DNA from: JABMMZ01 sp044377005
Lineage (GTDB): Bacteria > Bacteroidota > Bacteroidia > NS11-12g > UBA955
DNA length: 64,000 nt
Direction: 5' to 3'
Assembly (NCBI GenBank): GCA_044377005.1
Contig: JBILJV010000003.1
Coordinates: 36,554-100,553, forward strand
This document shows positions 44,296 through 54,176 of the stretch, one piece after another (position 1 is the first letter of the stretch; every line of letters starts with the position of its first letter). Both the position numbers and the translations under genes were made by a program. The notes below the pieces were generated by a model. That model did not search any database and had not been told where the DNA came from. It saw only the letters and a program-made list of their open reading frames with translations.

Positions 44296-46437
44296 TTATT
44301 TGTTAGATTCTTGTTCTGGTTTTGGTAAAAGAACTTTTCTAGAAAGTCTTAATTTACCTGTTTTTTTGTCAACTTCAACCAATTTAACTTTAACAATTTC
44401 GCCTTCTTTGAAGACTCCATCCATTTTAGCGATTCTATCCCAACTGATTTCACTGATATGTAACAAACCATCCTTTCCAGGTAAAATTTCAATAAATGCG
44501 CCAAATTCAACAATACTTTTCACTTTTCCTTCATAAACTTCACCTACTTCAGGAACTGCAACTATCCCTTTGATAATTCTTAGTGCGGCAGCCATATTTT
44601 CGCCATTTTCAGATAATATCTCAACGATACCTTGATTTTCGATTTCAGTAACAGAAATAGTTGTATTAGTATCTTTTTGAATCCCTTGAATTACTTTACC
44701 TCCAGGTCCTATGATTGCGCCAATTTGGTCTTTATCAATTATTACACGTTCAATACGAGGAGTGTGTGGTTTAAATTCAGTATTAGCAGAGGAAATGGTT
44801 TTATTCATTTCATTTAAGATATGAGCTCTTCCTTTTTTAGCTTGAGCAAGTGCTTCTTCCAGCATTTCCCATTTTAAGCCATCAATCTTAATATCCATTT
44901 GACAAGCAGTAATTCCTTTATCTGTTCCTACAACTTTAAAATCCATATCACCTAAATGGTCTTCATCTCCTAAAATATCAGACAAGATGCTGTATTTTCC
45001 AGATTTAGAATCACTGATTAATCCCATAGCTATACCACTTACTCCACTTGTTACTTTAATACCTGCATCCATTAAAGCCAAACTACCTGCACAAACTGTT
45101 GCCATACTACTTGAACCATTAGATTCTAAAATATCACTTACAATTCTAACAACATAGGCATTGTCTGCTGGCAATACTTTTTTCAAACCTCTAAGAGCTA
45201 AGTTACCATGACCAATTTCACGTCTTCCAGGGCCTCTGTTTGGTCTTACTTCTCCTGTAGAAAAAGCTGGGAAATTATAATGCAACATTAAACGACTGTA
45301 TCCATAATTCATTGGAGCATCTAGTAATTGTTCGTCTAATTTACCTCCTAAAGTTACAGTGGTAACAGATTGAGTTTCACCACGCGTAAAGACTGCAGAA
45401 CCGTGAGCAGCTGGCAAATAACCAATTTCTGACCAAATTGGTCTAACTTCATCAAGTTTTCTACCATCCAAACGTATTTTTTCATCTACAATCATTCTTC
45501 TCATTGCTTCTTTTTCAACATCATGATAATATTTTTTTATTAAGAAAGCTTTAGCAACTCTGTCTTCATCAGATAAGGTTGCAGAATATTCTTCAATTAT
45601 TGATTTAAATTGGGTTGTTCTATCCGCTTTAGGCAATTGACTTTTAGCTACAGTATAAACTTTATCGTAGGTTGATTCCCAAATATGTTGTTTCAACTCT
45701 AAATCATGTGTTTCATGAGAATAATCTCTTACATTTTTTTTACCACCCATTTTTTCACACAAATCCCATTGAGCTTTACATTGAATTTGAATAGCATTAT
45801 GAGCAAACTTAATAGCTTCCAACATTTCCTCCTCAGAAACTTCACTACATTCACCTTCTACCATATTGATATCTTTTTCTGTTCCTGATACAATAAGTTC
45901 AAGGGTTGCATTAGCTATTAAATCTTCGGTTGGATTGATCATTAATTGACCATTTACTTTTGCTACACGAACTTCTGAAATAGGTCCTAAGAAAGGAATA
46001 TCACTAACCATAAGAGCAGATGAAGCCGCTAGTCCAACTAAACAATCAGGGGGTAATGATTTATCACTACTCATAAGCGTAAGGTTAACTTGTGTATCAG
46101 CGTGATAATCTTCTGGGAACAAAGGTCTTAAGGCTCTATCAACGATACGGCTAATAAGTACTTCATAATCTGTTAATTTAGCTTCTCTTCTATGAAAACT
46201 TCCAGGAATTCTTCCTACAGAGGCAAATTTTTCTTGGTAATCTACCGTAAGAGGTAAAAAGTCTACATTTTCTTTAGCATCTTTGTTAGAAACTACAGCT
46301 GCTAAAATCATGGTATTTCCGCATTTAACTACAACACTACCATGGGCTTGTTTAGCTAAGATACCAGTTTCAATTTCAATTGATTTTCCATTGCCCAAGT
46401 CAATTGAGCTTCTAAATCCTTGTGGTTTATTTGACAT
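44296..46437 (-). CDS. pnp: Polyribonucleotide nucleotidyltransferase (PNPase)
   Basis: PNPase degrades RNA from the 3' end with phosphate. The 713-residue product has two RNase PH domains (about 10-150 and 310-540, with FSTGEVRPNRGPGRREIGHGNL and GDMDFKVVGTDKGITACQMDIK, each read as shorter motifs), an intervening helical domain, a KH domain (IIGPGGKVIQGI near 565) and an S1 domain (GEVYEGKVKSIVEFGAF near 625). It follows rpsO as in the classical rpsO-pnp arrangement, although a hairpin stands between the two. Confidence 0.98.
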   Translation of the reverse strand: MSNKPQGFRSSIDLGNGKSIEIETGILAKQAHGSVVVKCGNTMILAAVVSNKDAKENVDFLPLTVDYQEKFASVGRIPGSFHRREAKLTDYEVLISRIVDRALRPLFPEDYHADTQVNLTLMSSDKSLPPDCLVGLAASSALMVSDIPFLGPISEVRVAKVNGQLMINPTEDLIANATLELIVSGTEKDINMVEGECSEVSEEEMLEAIKFAHNAIQIQCKAQWDLCEKMGGKKNVRDYSHETHDLELKQHIWESTYDKVYTVAKSQLPKADRTTQFKSIIEEYSATLSDEDRVAKAFLIKKYYHDVEKEAMRRMIVDEKIRLDGRKLDEVRPIWSEIGYLPAAHGSAVFTRGETQSVTTVTLGGKLDEQLLDAPMNYGYSRLMLHYNFPAFSTGEVRPNRGPGRREIGHGNLALRGLKKVLPADNAYVVRIVSDILESNGSSSMATVCAGSLALMDAGIKVTSGVSGIAMGLISDSKSGKYSILSDILGDEDHLGDMDFKVVGTDKGITACQMDIKIDGLKWEMLEEALAQAKKGRAHILNEMNKTISSANTEFKPHTPRIERVIIDKDQIGAIIGPGGKVIQGIQKDTNTTISVTEIENQGIVEILSENGENMAAALRIIKGIVAVPEVGEVYEGKVKSIVEFGAFIEILPGKDGLLHISEISWDRIAKMDGVFKEGEIVKVKLVEVDKKTGKLRLSRKVLLPKPEQESNK

Positions 46438-46462
46438 ATATAATTATTATTTTTTAAACATA

Positions 46463-46488
46463 AAAAGCCCTCCGAATGGGGGGCTTTA
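46463..46488 (-). terminator. Hairpin between rpsO and pnp
   Basis: A 10-bp GC-rich stem with one G-T pair around loop GAAT has a T-run on the minus-strand exit. It should end or attenuate rpsO transcripts about 35 bp after the gene and 26 bp before the pnp ATG. Confidence 0.7.
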
Positions 46489-46522
46489 TGACATTAAATT
46501 TTAAAAGTTTTGCTTACGCAGA

Positions 46523-46792
46523 CTATTTTCTGATACCTAATTGTTTAATTAAATCACGATATTTGAAAATATCTTGTTTAGCTAAATAATCAAGTAATGC
46601 TCTACGTTTACCTACTAATTTTACAAGACTTAACTCAGAAGCAAAATCTTTTGGATTTTTTTTCAAGTGACCTGTGATAAAATTAATACGTTCTGTAAAC
46701 ATCGCAATTTGAGCTTCAGTTGAACCAGTATTGGATTCTGAACCACCAAATTTTTGAAAAATTTCTTTTTTCTCTTGAGTTGATAAATGCAT
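46523..46792 (-). CDS. rpsO: 30S ribosomal protein S15
   Basis: S15 binds 16S rRNA in the platform of the 30S subunit. The 89-residue product has the signature GGSESNTGSTEAQIAMFTERI (read as GGSESNTGSTEAQ and IAMFTERI) and the LVGKRRALLDYL helix with a KYRDLI-type end. It lies between rpmA (11 bp upstream) and pnp. Confidence 0.98.
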   Translation of the reverse strand: MHLSTQEKKEIFQKFGGSESNTGSTEAQIAMFTERINFITGHLKKNPKDFASELSLVKLVGKRRALLDYLAKQDIFKYRDLIKQLGIRK

Positions 46793-46803
46793 ATTGTTTA
46801 TTA

Positions 46804-47061
46804 TTAAGCTTCAGCAACCACTGAAACGTATGATCTATTATTTTTCTTTTTTGTAAACTTTACAATACCATCAACCAAAGCAAATAAAGTATGGTCTTTA
46901 CCAATACCTACATTTTCTGATGGATGATGTTTTGTACCTCTTTGACGAACAATAATGTTACCTGAAATAACATTTTGACCGCCATAGATTTTTACACCTA
47001 AGCGTTTGCTATGTGACTCACGTCCGTTCTTCGAACTACCTGCTCCTTTTTTATGTGCCAT
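46804..47061 (-). CDS. rpmA: 50S ribosomal protein L27
   Basis: L27 has a flexible N-terminus that reaches the peptidyl transferase centre. The 85-residue product begins MAHKKGAGSSKNGRESHSKR, the family signature, and has IIVRQRGTKHHPSENVGIG. No N-terminal cleavage extension is present. It follows rplU by 12 bp. Confidence 0.98.
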   Translation of the reverse strand: MAHKKGAGSSKNGRESHSKRLGVKIYGGQNVISGNIIVRQRGTKHHPSENVGIGKDHTLFALVDGIVKFTKKKNNRSYVSVVAEA

Positions 47062-47073
47062 TGTATTATCTTA

Positions 47074-47385
47074 TTAAGCGTTGATTGTTTCAATTAAAAC
47101 CTTTGACAAATAGGTTCTGTGTCCATTTTTCTTTTTGTAACCTTTTCTTCTTTTCTTTTTGAAAACAATTACTTTGTCATCCTTTAAATGCTCCAATACC
47201 TTACCGGTAACAGAGGCCCCTTTTATGCTTGGCAAACCAACAGATATTTTACCACTGTTGTCGATTAACATCACTTTATCAAATGTAACTGAAGAACCAG
47301 CTTCATTTCCTAAGCGATGGGTGTAGATATATTTATTTTGTTCTACTTTGAATTGTTTACCTGCAATCTCTACTATAGCGTACAT
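47074..47385 (-). CDS. rplU: 50S ribosomal protein L21
   Basis: The 103-residue product starts MYAIVEIAGKQFKVEQ and has the C-terminal RRKGYKKKNGHRT rRNA-binding segment. I use the ATG at 47385. A longer reading from a TTG at 47409 would start in the -7 promoter box. It heads the rplU-rpmA-rpsO run. Confidence 0.97.
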   Translation of the reverse strand: MYAIVEIAGKQFKVEQNKYIYTHRLGNEAGSSVTFDKVMLIDNSGKISVGLPSIKGASVTGKVLEHLKDDKVIVFKKKRRKGYKKKNGHRTYLSKVLIETINA

Positions 47386-47406
47386 GCTTTTTAAAAATTT
47401 GGACTG

Positions 47407-47437
47407 CAAAATTAAGTTATTAATCCCAATTTACAAA
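47407..47437 (-). promoter_or_regulatory. Bacteroidota-type promoter for rplU-rpmA
   Basis: The minus-strand -7 box TAATTTTG (47407-47414) and -33 box TTTG (47434-47437) are 19 bp apart. The expected start is about 15-18 nt before the rplU ATG. Confidence 0.75.
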
Positions 47438-47494
47438 CATAATGTCTAAAAAAAATATCATTTTTTAAAATACCATACATAATACTCTAATTCT

Positions 47495-47983
47495 TTATGG
47501 CGCTAACAAGGGTTCTAAATTTGTTATATCATTAATTATCAAACCTTTTGACCTTCCACCTTGGTATTTCAAATACACCGATTTAGGAACCTTTGTGGGA
47601 GATTTTCTTTGCAAACTTCCTGGTGTAGTAATTTGAAAATCACCTGCATTTTGCACACTTTCTGTTTTTAAGGACAAAATACATGTAAGCAATTGACCTT
47701 TTTTAAGGGTAGCTTGTTTCGTTGAATTAAAACTATCTATCTGAATTATTAATTCATCTATCTTTCCTTCAGCAAAAGAACTATCACATATTATATTGAA
47801 ATCCCTTTTTACTTCCATTTTAAGCACGTAAATAGTAACCATTGGACTTCCATATATACCACCATAATAATTCATCTTAGTAGCTGACTTTAACATTAAA
47901 TCTGCATTCTTATTCAAAGTCTCTTTACATTTAAAAGCACTAATTAAAATTAATATAAATAAAAGAAAAAAACGTGTAATCAT
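47495..47983 (-). CDS. Small exported protein of unknown function, possible lipoprotein
   Basis: This 162-residue protein has a hydrophobic signal (residues 4-17) followed by AFKCKE. Cys19 could be lipidated although the lipobox is not canonical. No family is recognised. The mature part has beta-like strands (MVTIYVLKMEVKRDFNIICD, QLLTCILSLKTES) and a basic Pro/Ser patch near residues 125-140. It is downstream of the large type A protein gene on the same strand but separated by a strong terminator. Confidence 0.65.
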   Translation of the reverse strand: MITRFFLLFILILISAFKCKETLNKNADLMLKSATKMNYYGGIYGSPMVTIYVLKMEVKRDFNIICDSSFAEGKIDELIIQIDSFNSTKQATLKKGQLLTCILSLKTESVQNAGDFQITTPGSLQRKSPTKVPKSVYLKYQGGRSKGLIINDITNLEPLLAP

Positions 47984-48011
47984 AATTTAAATATTTCAAA
48001 TATAGTACCAA

Positions 48012-48045
48012 AAAAAATGCCTTCAATAAATTGAAGGCATTTTTT
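48012..48045. terminator. Terminator after the 1232-residue type A gene
   Basis: A perfect 15-bp stem including A/T flanks (48012-48026 with 48031-48045) with loop TAAA lies 22 bp past the stop codon of the minus-strand gene. A- and T-runs make it usable in both directions. Confidence 0.85.
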
Positions 48046-48066
48046 AAATTTTAATTAAGGTTTATT

Positions 48067-51000
48067 TTAGTTAGCTAAAGTTACTTTAGAGACAGAAGTT
48101 ATTCCGTCTACACTTACTTTTACTAAATAAACTCCACTTGATTCATTTGACAAATTAACTGTTAAAGTTCCTAATTCAGAATTTTGACTGTAAACTTTAG
48201 AGCCTAATACATTGTAGATTTCAACTTTCATTGCTTTGTTATCAGAATGTTTGATTTCGAATGTTCCATTGTTTGGATTAGGATAAATAGAAATACCATT
48301 TACTTTATTTAATGAATTAACCGAAGTATTAGCACTGATTCTTTTTGTAATTTGACATTCACAACCGATAGTATTAGTTGCTTTCATCGTTACATTAAAG
48401 TTTCCAGTATATGCAAATTTATAATTAGAAACTGGTGTAGTACTGTATCCACCTTCTCCAAAGAACCATTCATATTTAGTATACGAAGTATTTGAAGGAG
48501 TAAAGGTTAAATTCATAAATCCATTGTCTTTAGTTGTAAAATCACAAGTTGGAGTTTGACTAACTGTAATGAATTGTTTTGCAGTATCTGTACATCCACC
48601 TGGGTAAGAAGCTAACAATTTAACTTCAAAAGTTTCAGTTTGTGGAACAGTATAAAGTCTTACTGGAGCTGGGGTGTTATCTGTACCATTTCCAAAATCC
48701 CAAAGATATTGAATACCTGCTTTGTCTCCTTCTGTTAAATTCACAAAACGTGCAGACTCACCTGAACAAATATCTTGTACTGTAAATCTTGCCTTAGGTT
48801 GTATTAATACATCAACAGTTTTAGTTAAACTAGATTCACAACCATTGGTATATTTAGAATTCAATGTTATAGTAACTGGTCCATTTTGAGCCCATGCTTT
48901 ATTAATTACATTTTTCGCTTGTGATGTAAATCCATCACTGAATGTCCATGTATAAACTGGATTCGGAACAGCTACAACTGAAGTATTTGTAAAATTAGTA
49001 CGTTTATTGTCACAGAATTGGTCACCTACAAAATTAGGACGAGGTGTTGGAACAATAGTAACTGTTTTTGAAATGGAATCTTTACATTCAAATTCAGAAA
49101 CTGAAATCAACTTAACATTATAAGTACCTGCAGTTGTGTATGAATATTTTACATTATTTTGAGTTGTTAAAAATCCGTTACCCATATTCCACAATGAACC
49201 ATTTAAACCTTGAGAAATGGTAGATGTATTGATAAATTCAGCTTCAGAGAGTTCACAAACATTAGAACTAGGTGCAATAAAATTAGGAACTGGTTTTGCA
49301 AACACATAAGCATTTTTAGTAAGTGATGATACACAACCATTTGCTTCTGCAGTTAAAGTAACTCTGTAAGAGCCTGCTCTTGGGTAGTTTTTAAATATTG
49401 TTGCAGCTGAGCTTGTATTAAATATTGGTGAACCATCTCCATAATTCCATTTATAACTCAAAGTTCCGTTTGCTACATAAGTAGTATTAACAAAAGTTAC
49501 AGCATTTCCTTCACATTTGTTATTTACTCTAAAACCAACTGTAGGAAGCTCACCTACCTCAACAGTTATTGTTGTGTCTTTTTTCACTTTCCAAGGGAAA
49601 CTAGTTGCAACTAATTTCACATAATATACTCCTGATTGTTTGTATTCATGAACTGGGCTATTTAAATCTGAACTATCTCCATCATCAAAATACCACATAA
49701 AACTATTGTTTCCTGAGTGAATAGTTGTAATATTTTCGAAGAAAGTAGCTTCACCTAAACAAATTGATTTAGGGAATTTAAAATTAGGTTTTGGAGTTGG
49801 AGCTACAACTAAAGTTCTTACTACTGTTGAGTCACAGAAATGAGGCCCTAAATCAGAGTAATTAACAGAGAACGTAATTAAACTGTCTAAGAATTGAGAT
49901 TTAGGAACGTAAGTAATAGTTCCAGGACCTGAAGTTCCAGGAGCAACTACAGTATATTCAGAAGATGGCACGACAACTCCACCTTTAGTTCTTGCTACTA
50001 TATTGTTTACAACCCATGTAATATTATGGTCTGCATTTACAAACCCTGTTGGTGGGTTTAATTGGTAGGTTAAAGTTTTACCTAATTCAATAATATCAGG
50101 ATTAGAAGGTAATCCTAATTTAACTTGACCTTGGAAAGGCAAAGCGGTTACTATTTCAGCTCCAGTAGGTCTTGGTTTAACAGTTACTGTTAAAGCTGTT
50201 CTTGAAGAGTTAGTACATTGTGCTTTTGTCATTAACTCTACGTCACCTGTGTAAGGAGTATAAACACCTGTTGCAGCAAATAGTCCATACCAGTATGCGC
50301 CTCCTGTCATTGTTAAATCAGCATTTGAACTTGAAAAAGATCCATATTTAGCCCATAAATCGTTACCACTTCCTGTTGTTGGATCTGTAGTAACATAGAA
50401 GCCATAAGTTGTTCCTTGTTGAAGTAATAAACTTCTGGTAGATAATCTTCCAAAAAATTGTCCTCCTTGAGTAAAATATCTAACTTGACCTGAATTTACT
50501 AAAGTCCATGCTGCTGAATTATTTTGGAATCCGTTGTAAGTTCCAGTTTTGTAATATACTCTTAAATTGGTATTTTGATAATTATAATATAATCTAACTG
50601 TTATACTATCCACTAAAACACTTTTAGTAGCTGTAACATCAAAAGTATATCCATTGTATACTGTTGCTGAAGCTGATAAAATTGAAGTGCCGTTAAAACC
50701 TAAACTAACCCTAGAAACTCCTCCAAACTTCATAGATTGAGCATAAAAAGTTCTACTAGATGTTAAATAAGGCCCTTGTATGTTTCTACCAACGCCTAGT
50801 AAAGTTCCGCCAGTAGCTTGGGTATACCAAAGAATAGAATCAGCATTTGAATTAGGCGTAGCCCTTAATCGTGGGAAACCATTTCCACACTGTGCAAAAT
50901 TTGTGGTAGTTGGAGGAAGAGGATTTCCTAAAAAGAAGAAGCTGTTTCTAAGAGTATCATTTTCTGCAATTGAATCCCTTTGGTTATTTGGGCGATGAGT

Positions 51001-51765
51001 CCATATTTTAAAATTATACAAAGTATTTGCAGTCAAAGACATGTTGGTAATTAATCTTAATGTAGTATCTCTATTAGGTCTTAAACGACTTTGCACATAA
51101 AATGGTGTTTGAGTTGTTCCATTTACTGACCAGTATAATCTAAAACTATCAACTCTTGAGGTTCCAAAATTGGTCATTCTTGCATCAAAGGTTTGTGTAT
51201 AGTTACACAAATCAGCAGCAGTCATAGCAACAACACCCATATCATTGGGTTTTGATGGTTTTTCAAAAATAACTGTTAATCTTTGAGTGGCTCCTCCGCA
51301 AGTATTTGAGTTCATTCCACCCCAATTTTGGTTACCTGCATTAATTTGAGGTCTAACTGTTCCTATCGTGCTACCACTAAGGCAATTACAAATTGCATTA
51401 CTTGTGTAAACTGTTAACTCAGGCCCAGAACCACAAGAACCAACAGACCATACATCTGAACCACATGTTGCAGAATAAGTTAAGGAATTCCTCAATGCAT
51501 TTGCCAATCTTCTAACAATTGTTCTATCTGCACAAGTTTTACCAGTTGAATTAAAGGTACCTTTCATTGTTACTTTCAACAACGTTTGAGTAGTTGTGTC
51601 TAATGAACTTCTGAATGTACCCCAATTGTCCCATTGGGAAGATCCTGCGGCATATCCTGTACCTTGAGAAAAGGTATCGGAATAAATAATGTTTTGAGAG
51701 TTTGCTCGATTACTAACGAGTAAAAAGCAAAGCATCGGGAGAATTAATTGTATAATTTTTTTCAT
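48067..51765 (-). CDS. PKD-domain protein with T9SS type A sorting domain
   Basis: This 1232-residue surface protein has a signal peptide (MKKIIQLILPMLCFLLVSNR to SQ). The Cys-rich N-terminal region (about 30-160) contains ADRTIVRRLANAL. A CARDB-like segment has FDARMTNFGTSRVDSFRLYW, read as its two halves. An Ig-like unit follows (SILWYTQATGGTLLGVG), then a run of at least five PKD units from about 660 to 1140 (for example FMWYFDDGDSSD, YKWNYGDGSP, YTWTFSDGFT, YLWDFGNGTD). The C-terminal type A signal begins ISIYPNPNNGTFEI and ends VSKVTLAN. It uses a different sorting class from the type B proteins at 16952 and 23395. Confidence 0.9.
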   Translation of the reverse strand: MKKIIQLILPMLCFLLVSNRANSQNIIYSDTFSQGTGYAAGSSQWDNWGTFRSSLDTTTQTLLKVTMKGTFNSTGKTCADRTIVRRLANALRNSLTYSATCGSDVWSVGSCGSGPELTVYTSNAICNCLSGSTIGTVRPQINAGNQNWGGMNSNTCGGATQRLTVIFEKPSKPNDMGVVAMTAADLCNYTQTFDARMTNFGTSRVDSFRLYWSVNGTTQTPFYVQSRLRPNRDTTLRLITNMSLTANTLYNFKIWTHRPNNQRDSIAENDTLRNSFFFLGNPLPPTTTNFAQCGNGFPRLRATPNSNADSILWYTQATGGTLLGVGRNIQGPYLTSSRTFYAQSMKFGGVSRVSLGFNGTSILSASATVYNGYTFDVTATKSVLVDSITVRLYYNYQNTNLRVYYKTGTYNGFQNNSAAWTLVNSGQVRYFTQGGQFFGRLSTRSLLLQQGTTYGFYVTTDPTTGSGNDLWAKYGSFSSSNADLTMTGGAYWYGLFAATGVYTPYTGDVELMTKAQCTNSSRTALTVTVKPRPTGAEIVTALPFQGQVKLGLPSNPDIIELGKTLTYQLNPPTGFVNADHNITWVVNNIVARTKGGVVVPSSEYTVVAPGTSGPGTITYVPKSQFLDSLITFSVNYSDLGPHFCDSTVVRTLVVAPTPKPNFKFPKSICLGEATFFENITTIHSGNNSFMWYFDDGDSSDLNSPVHEYKQSGVYYVKLVATSFPWKVKKDTTITVEVGELPTVGFRVNNKCEGNAVTFVNTTYVANGTLSYKWNYGDGSPIFNTSSAATIFKNYPRAGSYRVTLTAEANGCVSSLTKNAYVFAKPVPNFIAPSSNVCELSEAEFINTSTISQGLNGSLWNMGNGFLTTQNNVKYSYTTAGTYNVKLISVSEFECKDSISKTVTIVPTPRPNFVGDQFCDNKRTNFTNTSVVAVPNPVYTWTFSDGFTSQAKNVINKAWAQNGPVTITLNSKYTNGCESSLTKTVDVLIQPKARFTVQDICSGESARFVNLTEGDKAGIQYLWDFGNGTDNTPAPVRLYTVPQTETFEVKLLASYPGGCTDTAKQFITVSQTPTCDFTTKDNGFMNLTFTPSNTSYTKYEWFFGEGGYSTTPVSNYKFAYTGNFNVTMKATNTIGCECQITKRISANTSVNSLNKVNGISIYPNPNNGTFEIKHSDNKAMKVEIYNVLGSKVYSQNSELGTLTVNLSNESSGVYLVKVSVDGITSVSKVTLAN

Positions 51766-51887
51766 ATTGAAACTTTTCAGGGCACTAAAGTAATATGTTT
51801 TTTAAAAATCAAAAAATATTTTTTTAAACAACCGAGAAAAGTTATTAAATAATGTAAAAAAATGACGAAAAAATGACAAACAAATGC

Positions 51888-52352
51888 TTACATGAGCTGT
51901 AAAGCTGTTGCAGCGGCTTCTATACCTTTGTTGCCATGCAAACCACCCGAACGGTCTACTGCTTGTTGCATTGTATCAGTAGTTAAAACCCCAAATATTA
52001 CAGGAAGTTCATTGTCTAAACTAACCCTCATAATCCCATTTGCTGTGGCATCACATATAAAATCAAAATGCCTAGTTTCACCTTGTATGACACAACCCAA
52101 ACAAATTACTGCATCAAGTTTTTTTATCTTGATAATTCTTTGAGCGCCAAATGGCAATTCAAAAGTTCCGGGAACCTCGTTTATAATAATATCTTCTCGA
52201 CTTATATTCGCTGTTAAGAGTGTACTTAAAGCTCCTTCTAACAAGGCATTAGTTATATTGTCGTTCCACTTGGAAACTACGATACCTATTTTTTTACCTG
52301 CTCCATCGGGCAGATTTTTAATCTCTGATAGATTTTGATGAACCGATGACAT
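51888..52352 (-). CDS. ribH: 6,7-dimethyl-8-ribityllumazine synthase
   Basis: RibH catalyses the penultimate riboflavin step and assembles as a large shell. The 154-residue product has VSKWNDNITNALLEGA near residue 27, the substrate site PGTFELPFGAQ, the catalytic His in GETRHFDFICDA, and GVLTTDTMQQAVDRSGG (read in parts). It lies 5 bp after the TPR gene. Other rib genes are not in the window. Confidence 0.97.
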   Translation of the reverse strand: MSSVHQNLSEIKNLPDGAGKKIGIVVSKWNDNITNALLEGALSTLLTANISREDIIINEVPGTFELPFGAQRIIKIKKLDAVICLGCVIQGETRHFDFICDATANGIMRVSLDNELPVIFGVLTTDTMQQAVDRSGGLHGNKGIEAAATALQLM

Positions 52353-52357
52353 TGGTT

Positions 52358-53074
52358 CTAGTAATTATCGGTTTTTGCTTTTGCTCTAGCGATATATTTT
52401 TCAATTTCTACTAAGTCATCGCTTTCAGGAAACTCCTCTTTTAGACTGTTGTAAATATCTAAAGCATTGCTCCATTCATTTTTCTTTTCATATACACGTG
52501 CAGCTTTTTTTGACCACCATAGTTTTGAAAATTCATTTTTAGAAGCACTTACTGCTTTTAAATAATATTTTAATCCTGCTTCTAAATCTTTATTTTCGAT
52601 GTGAGCATCTCCCAACAAACCAATAGCTTGTGGTTTCATTATTTTATCTGAAAACGATACTTCTTCTAAAAATTCAATAGCTTTTTTTGAATCACCATTA
52701 TAAAGATAAGCAGCACCAGTCATGTATGCAGCCAAATGACCTGCTTTAGTACCACTAAATTCATCAGCCAGTGCAGGTCCTTTTTTAATTACTGCATTAA
52801 AAGAATCATTATCAAAATCTTGTTGAATTTGAATAATTGCGACTAAACCTCTTTTTTCTAAGGGCATTTTGTATAAAAATTGGTAAGCAACAACTCCTAT
52901 GATTAATATAACTGCAGCACTTACGCCATATACTAATGTTTTATTTTGGGTGTTAATCCAATTCTTGATTCTATCAACAAATAGACTAATTGACGATGGT
53001 CCACTAGATTCTGTTTGTTCAGTTTCGTTTACTTCAATTTCTTGATTGTTGTCTTCTATATCTTGTTGTGTCAT
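52358..53074 (-). CDS. YfgM-like TPR membrane protein
   Basis: This 238-residue protein has an acidic N-terminus, one membrane helix (about 47-66, LVYGVSAAVILIIGVVAYQF) and a TPR-containing exported part (about 85-230: AAYMTGAAYLYNGDSKKAIEFL, ALDIYNSLKEEFPESDDLVE). The layout is that of YfgM, which acts with periplasmic chaperones and PpiD. A role in envelope protein folding is inferred only from this. It is cotranscribed with ribH, a pairing I believe is frequent in this phylum. Confidence 0.75.
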   Translation of the reverse strand: MTQQDIEDNNQEIEVNETEQTESSGPSSISLFVDRIKNWINTQNKTLVYGVSAAVILIIGVVAYQFLYKMPLEKRGLVAIIQIQQDFDNDSFNAVIKKGPALADEFSGTKAGHLAAYMTGAAYLYNGDSKKAIEFLEEVSFSDKIMKPQAIGLLGDAHIENKDLEAGLKYYLKAVSASKNEFSKLWWSKKAARVYEKKNEWSNALDIYNSLKEEFPESDDLVEIEKYIARAKAKTDNY

Positions 53075-53121
53075 TGTATGAATTTTCTGATAAAAGGTTG
53101 CAAAAATACACTTTTTTTTAA

Positions 53122-54123
53122 TTAATCCATTATAAATGGATAATCTCCGTCATAAACATCGCTAAATAATTCACTTGCTTCGGGATACGGAGAGTTTTCT
53201 GCAAATTCTACTGATTTATTTACGGTTTCAATAATTCTGTCCTCTATTGCATCTAACTCAGCATCGGTCGCAAATTTATTCTTTAAAATTGTCTCTTTTG
53301 TGGTTTCAATTGGATCTAATGATTTGTAGTGAGCCACTTCTTCCTTAGAACGGTAACTTGCAGGATCGCTCATACTGTGGCCTCTATATCGGTATGTTTT
53401 AATTTCTAAAAAGGTTGGACCATCGCCTTTTCTTGCTCTATCTGCTGCTTCTTTAATAGCATCATGAACGGTTTCACATTTCATTCCATCTACTTGAAAA
53501 GAAGGCATGTCATAAGCAGAACCTATTTTATAAATATCCAATACATTTGTAGTTCTTTCAACGGAAGTTCCCATTGCATAATCATTATTTTCACAAATAA
53601 AGATTACAGGAAGTTTCCATAACATTGCCATATTAAATGTTTCGTGAAGAGCACCTTGTCTTACGGCACCATCACCCATAAAACAAACACATAAATTTTT
53701 AGTGCCATTGTATTGTTCAGCAAACGCTAGACCAGCACCCAATGGAATTTGACCACCTACTATACCATGGCCACCAACAAAATTATGTTCTTTAGAGAAA
53801 AAGTGCATACTTCCACCTTTTCCTTTAGTACAACCTGTAGCTTTACCATACAATTCTGCCATACATGCATCTGCACTAACACCCAATGCCAATGCATGAC
53901 CATGATCTCTGTATGCTGTTATAAACTTATCGTCTTTTGTTGTGGCACTAACCATTCCAGCAACGATTGCTTCTTGTCCTATGTATAGATGACAAAATCC
54001 TTTTATTTTCTGTTGACCGTATAATTGAGCTGATTTTTCCTCAAATTTTCTGATTAACAGCATAATTTCATACCATTTTAGGTAAGTTTCTTTATTAAAA
54101 TTTATCTTTGCAGCCTTCGCCAT
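53122..54123 (-). CDS. pdhA: Pyruvate dehydrogenase E1 component, alpha subunit
   Basis: This is the thiamine-diphosphate enzyme that decarboxylates pyruvate in the PDH complex. The 333-residue product has the ThDP/Mg motif GDGAVRQGALHETFNMA ending near ICENNDYAMGTS, the channel motif GGSMHFFSKEHNFVGGHGIVG (read as GGSMHFF and GGHGIVG), and the phosphorylation-loop-like YRYRGHSMSDPASYR. It is the alpha half of an alpha2beta2 E1. pdhB is not adjacent. It has its own -33/-7 promoter. Confidence 0.95.
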   Translation of the reverse strand: MAKAAKINFNKETYLKWYEIMLLIRKFEEKSAQLYGQQKIKGFCHLYIGQEAIVAGMVSATTKDDKFITAYRDHGHALALGVSADACMAELYGKATGCTKGKGGSMHFFSKEHNFVGGHGIVGGQIPLGAGLAFAEQYNGTKNLCVCFMGDGAVRQGALHETFNMAMLWKLPVIFICENNDYAMGTSVERTTNVLDIYKIGSAYDMPSFQVDGMKCETVHDAIKEAADRARKGDGPTFLEIKTYRYRGHSMSDPASYRSKEEVAHYKSLDPIETTKETILKNKFATDAELDAIEDRIIETVNKSVEFAENSPYPEASELFSDVYDGDYPFIMD

Positions 54124-54142
54124 GATTTTTAAAAATTAACGG

Positions 54143-54174
54143 CAAAAGTAATCAAATATATTTATCAATACAAA
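54143..54174 (-). promoter_or_regulatory. Bacteroidota-type promoter for pdhA
   Basis: The minus-strand -7 box TACTTTTG (54143-54150) and -33 TTTG (54171-54174) are 20 bp apart. The -33 box almost touches the recF start codon (54177) on the other strand. Confidence 0.7.
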
Positions 54175-54176
54175 AA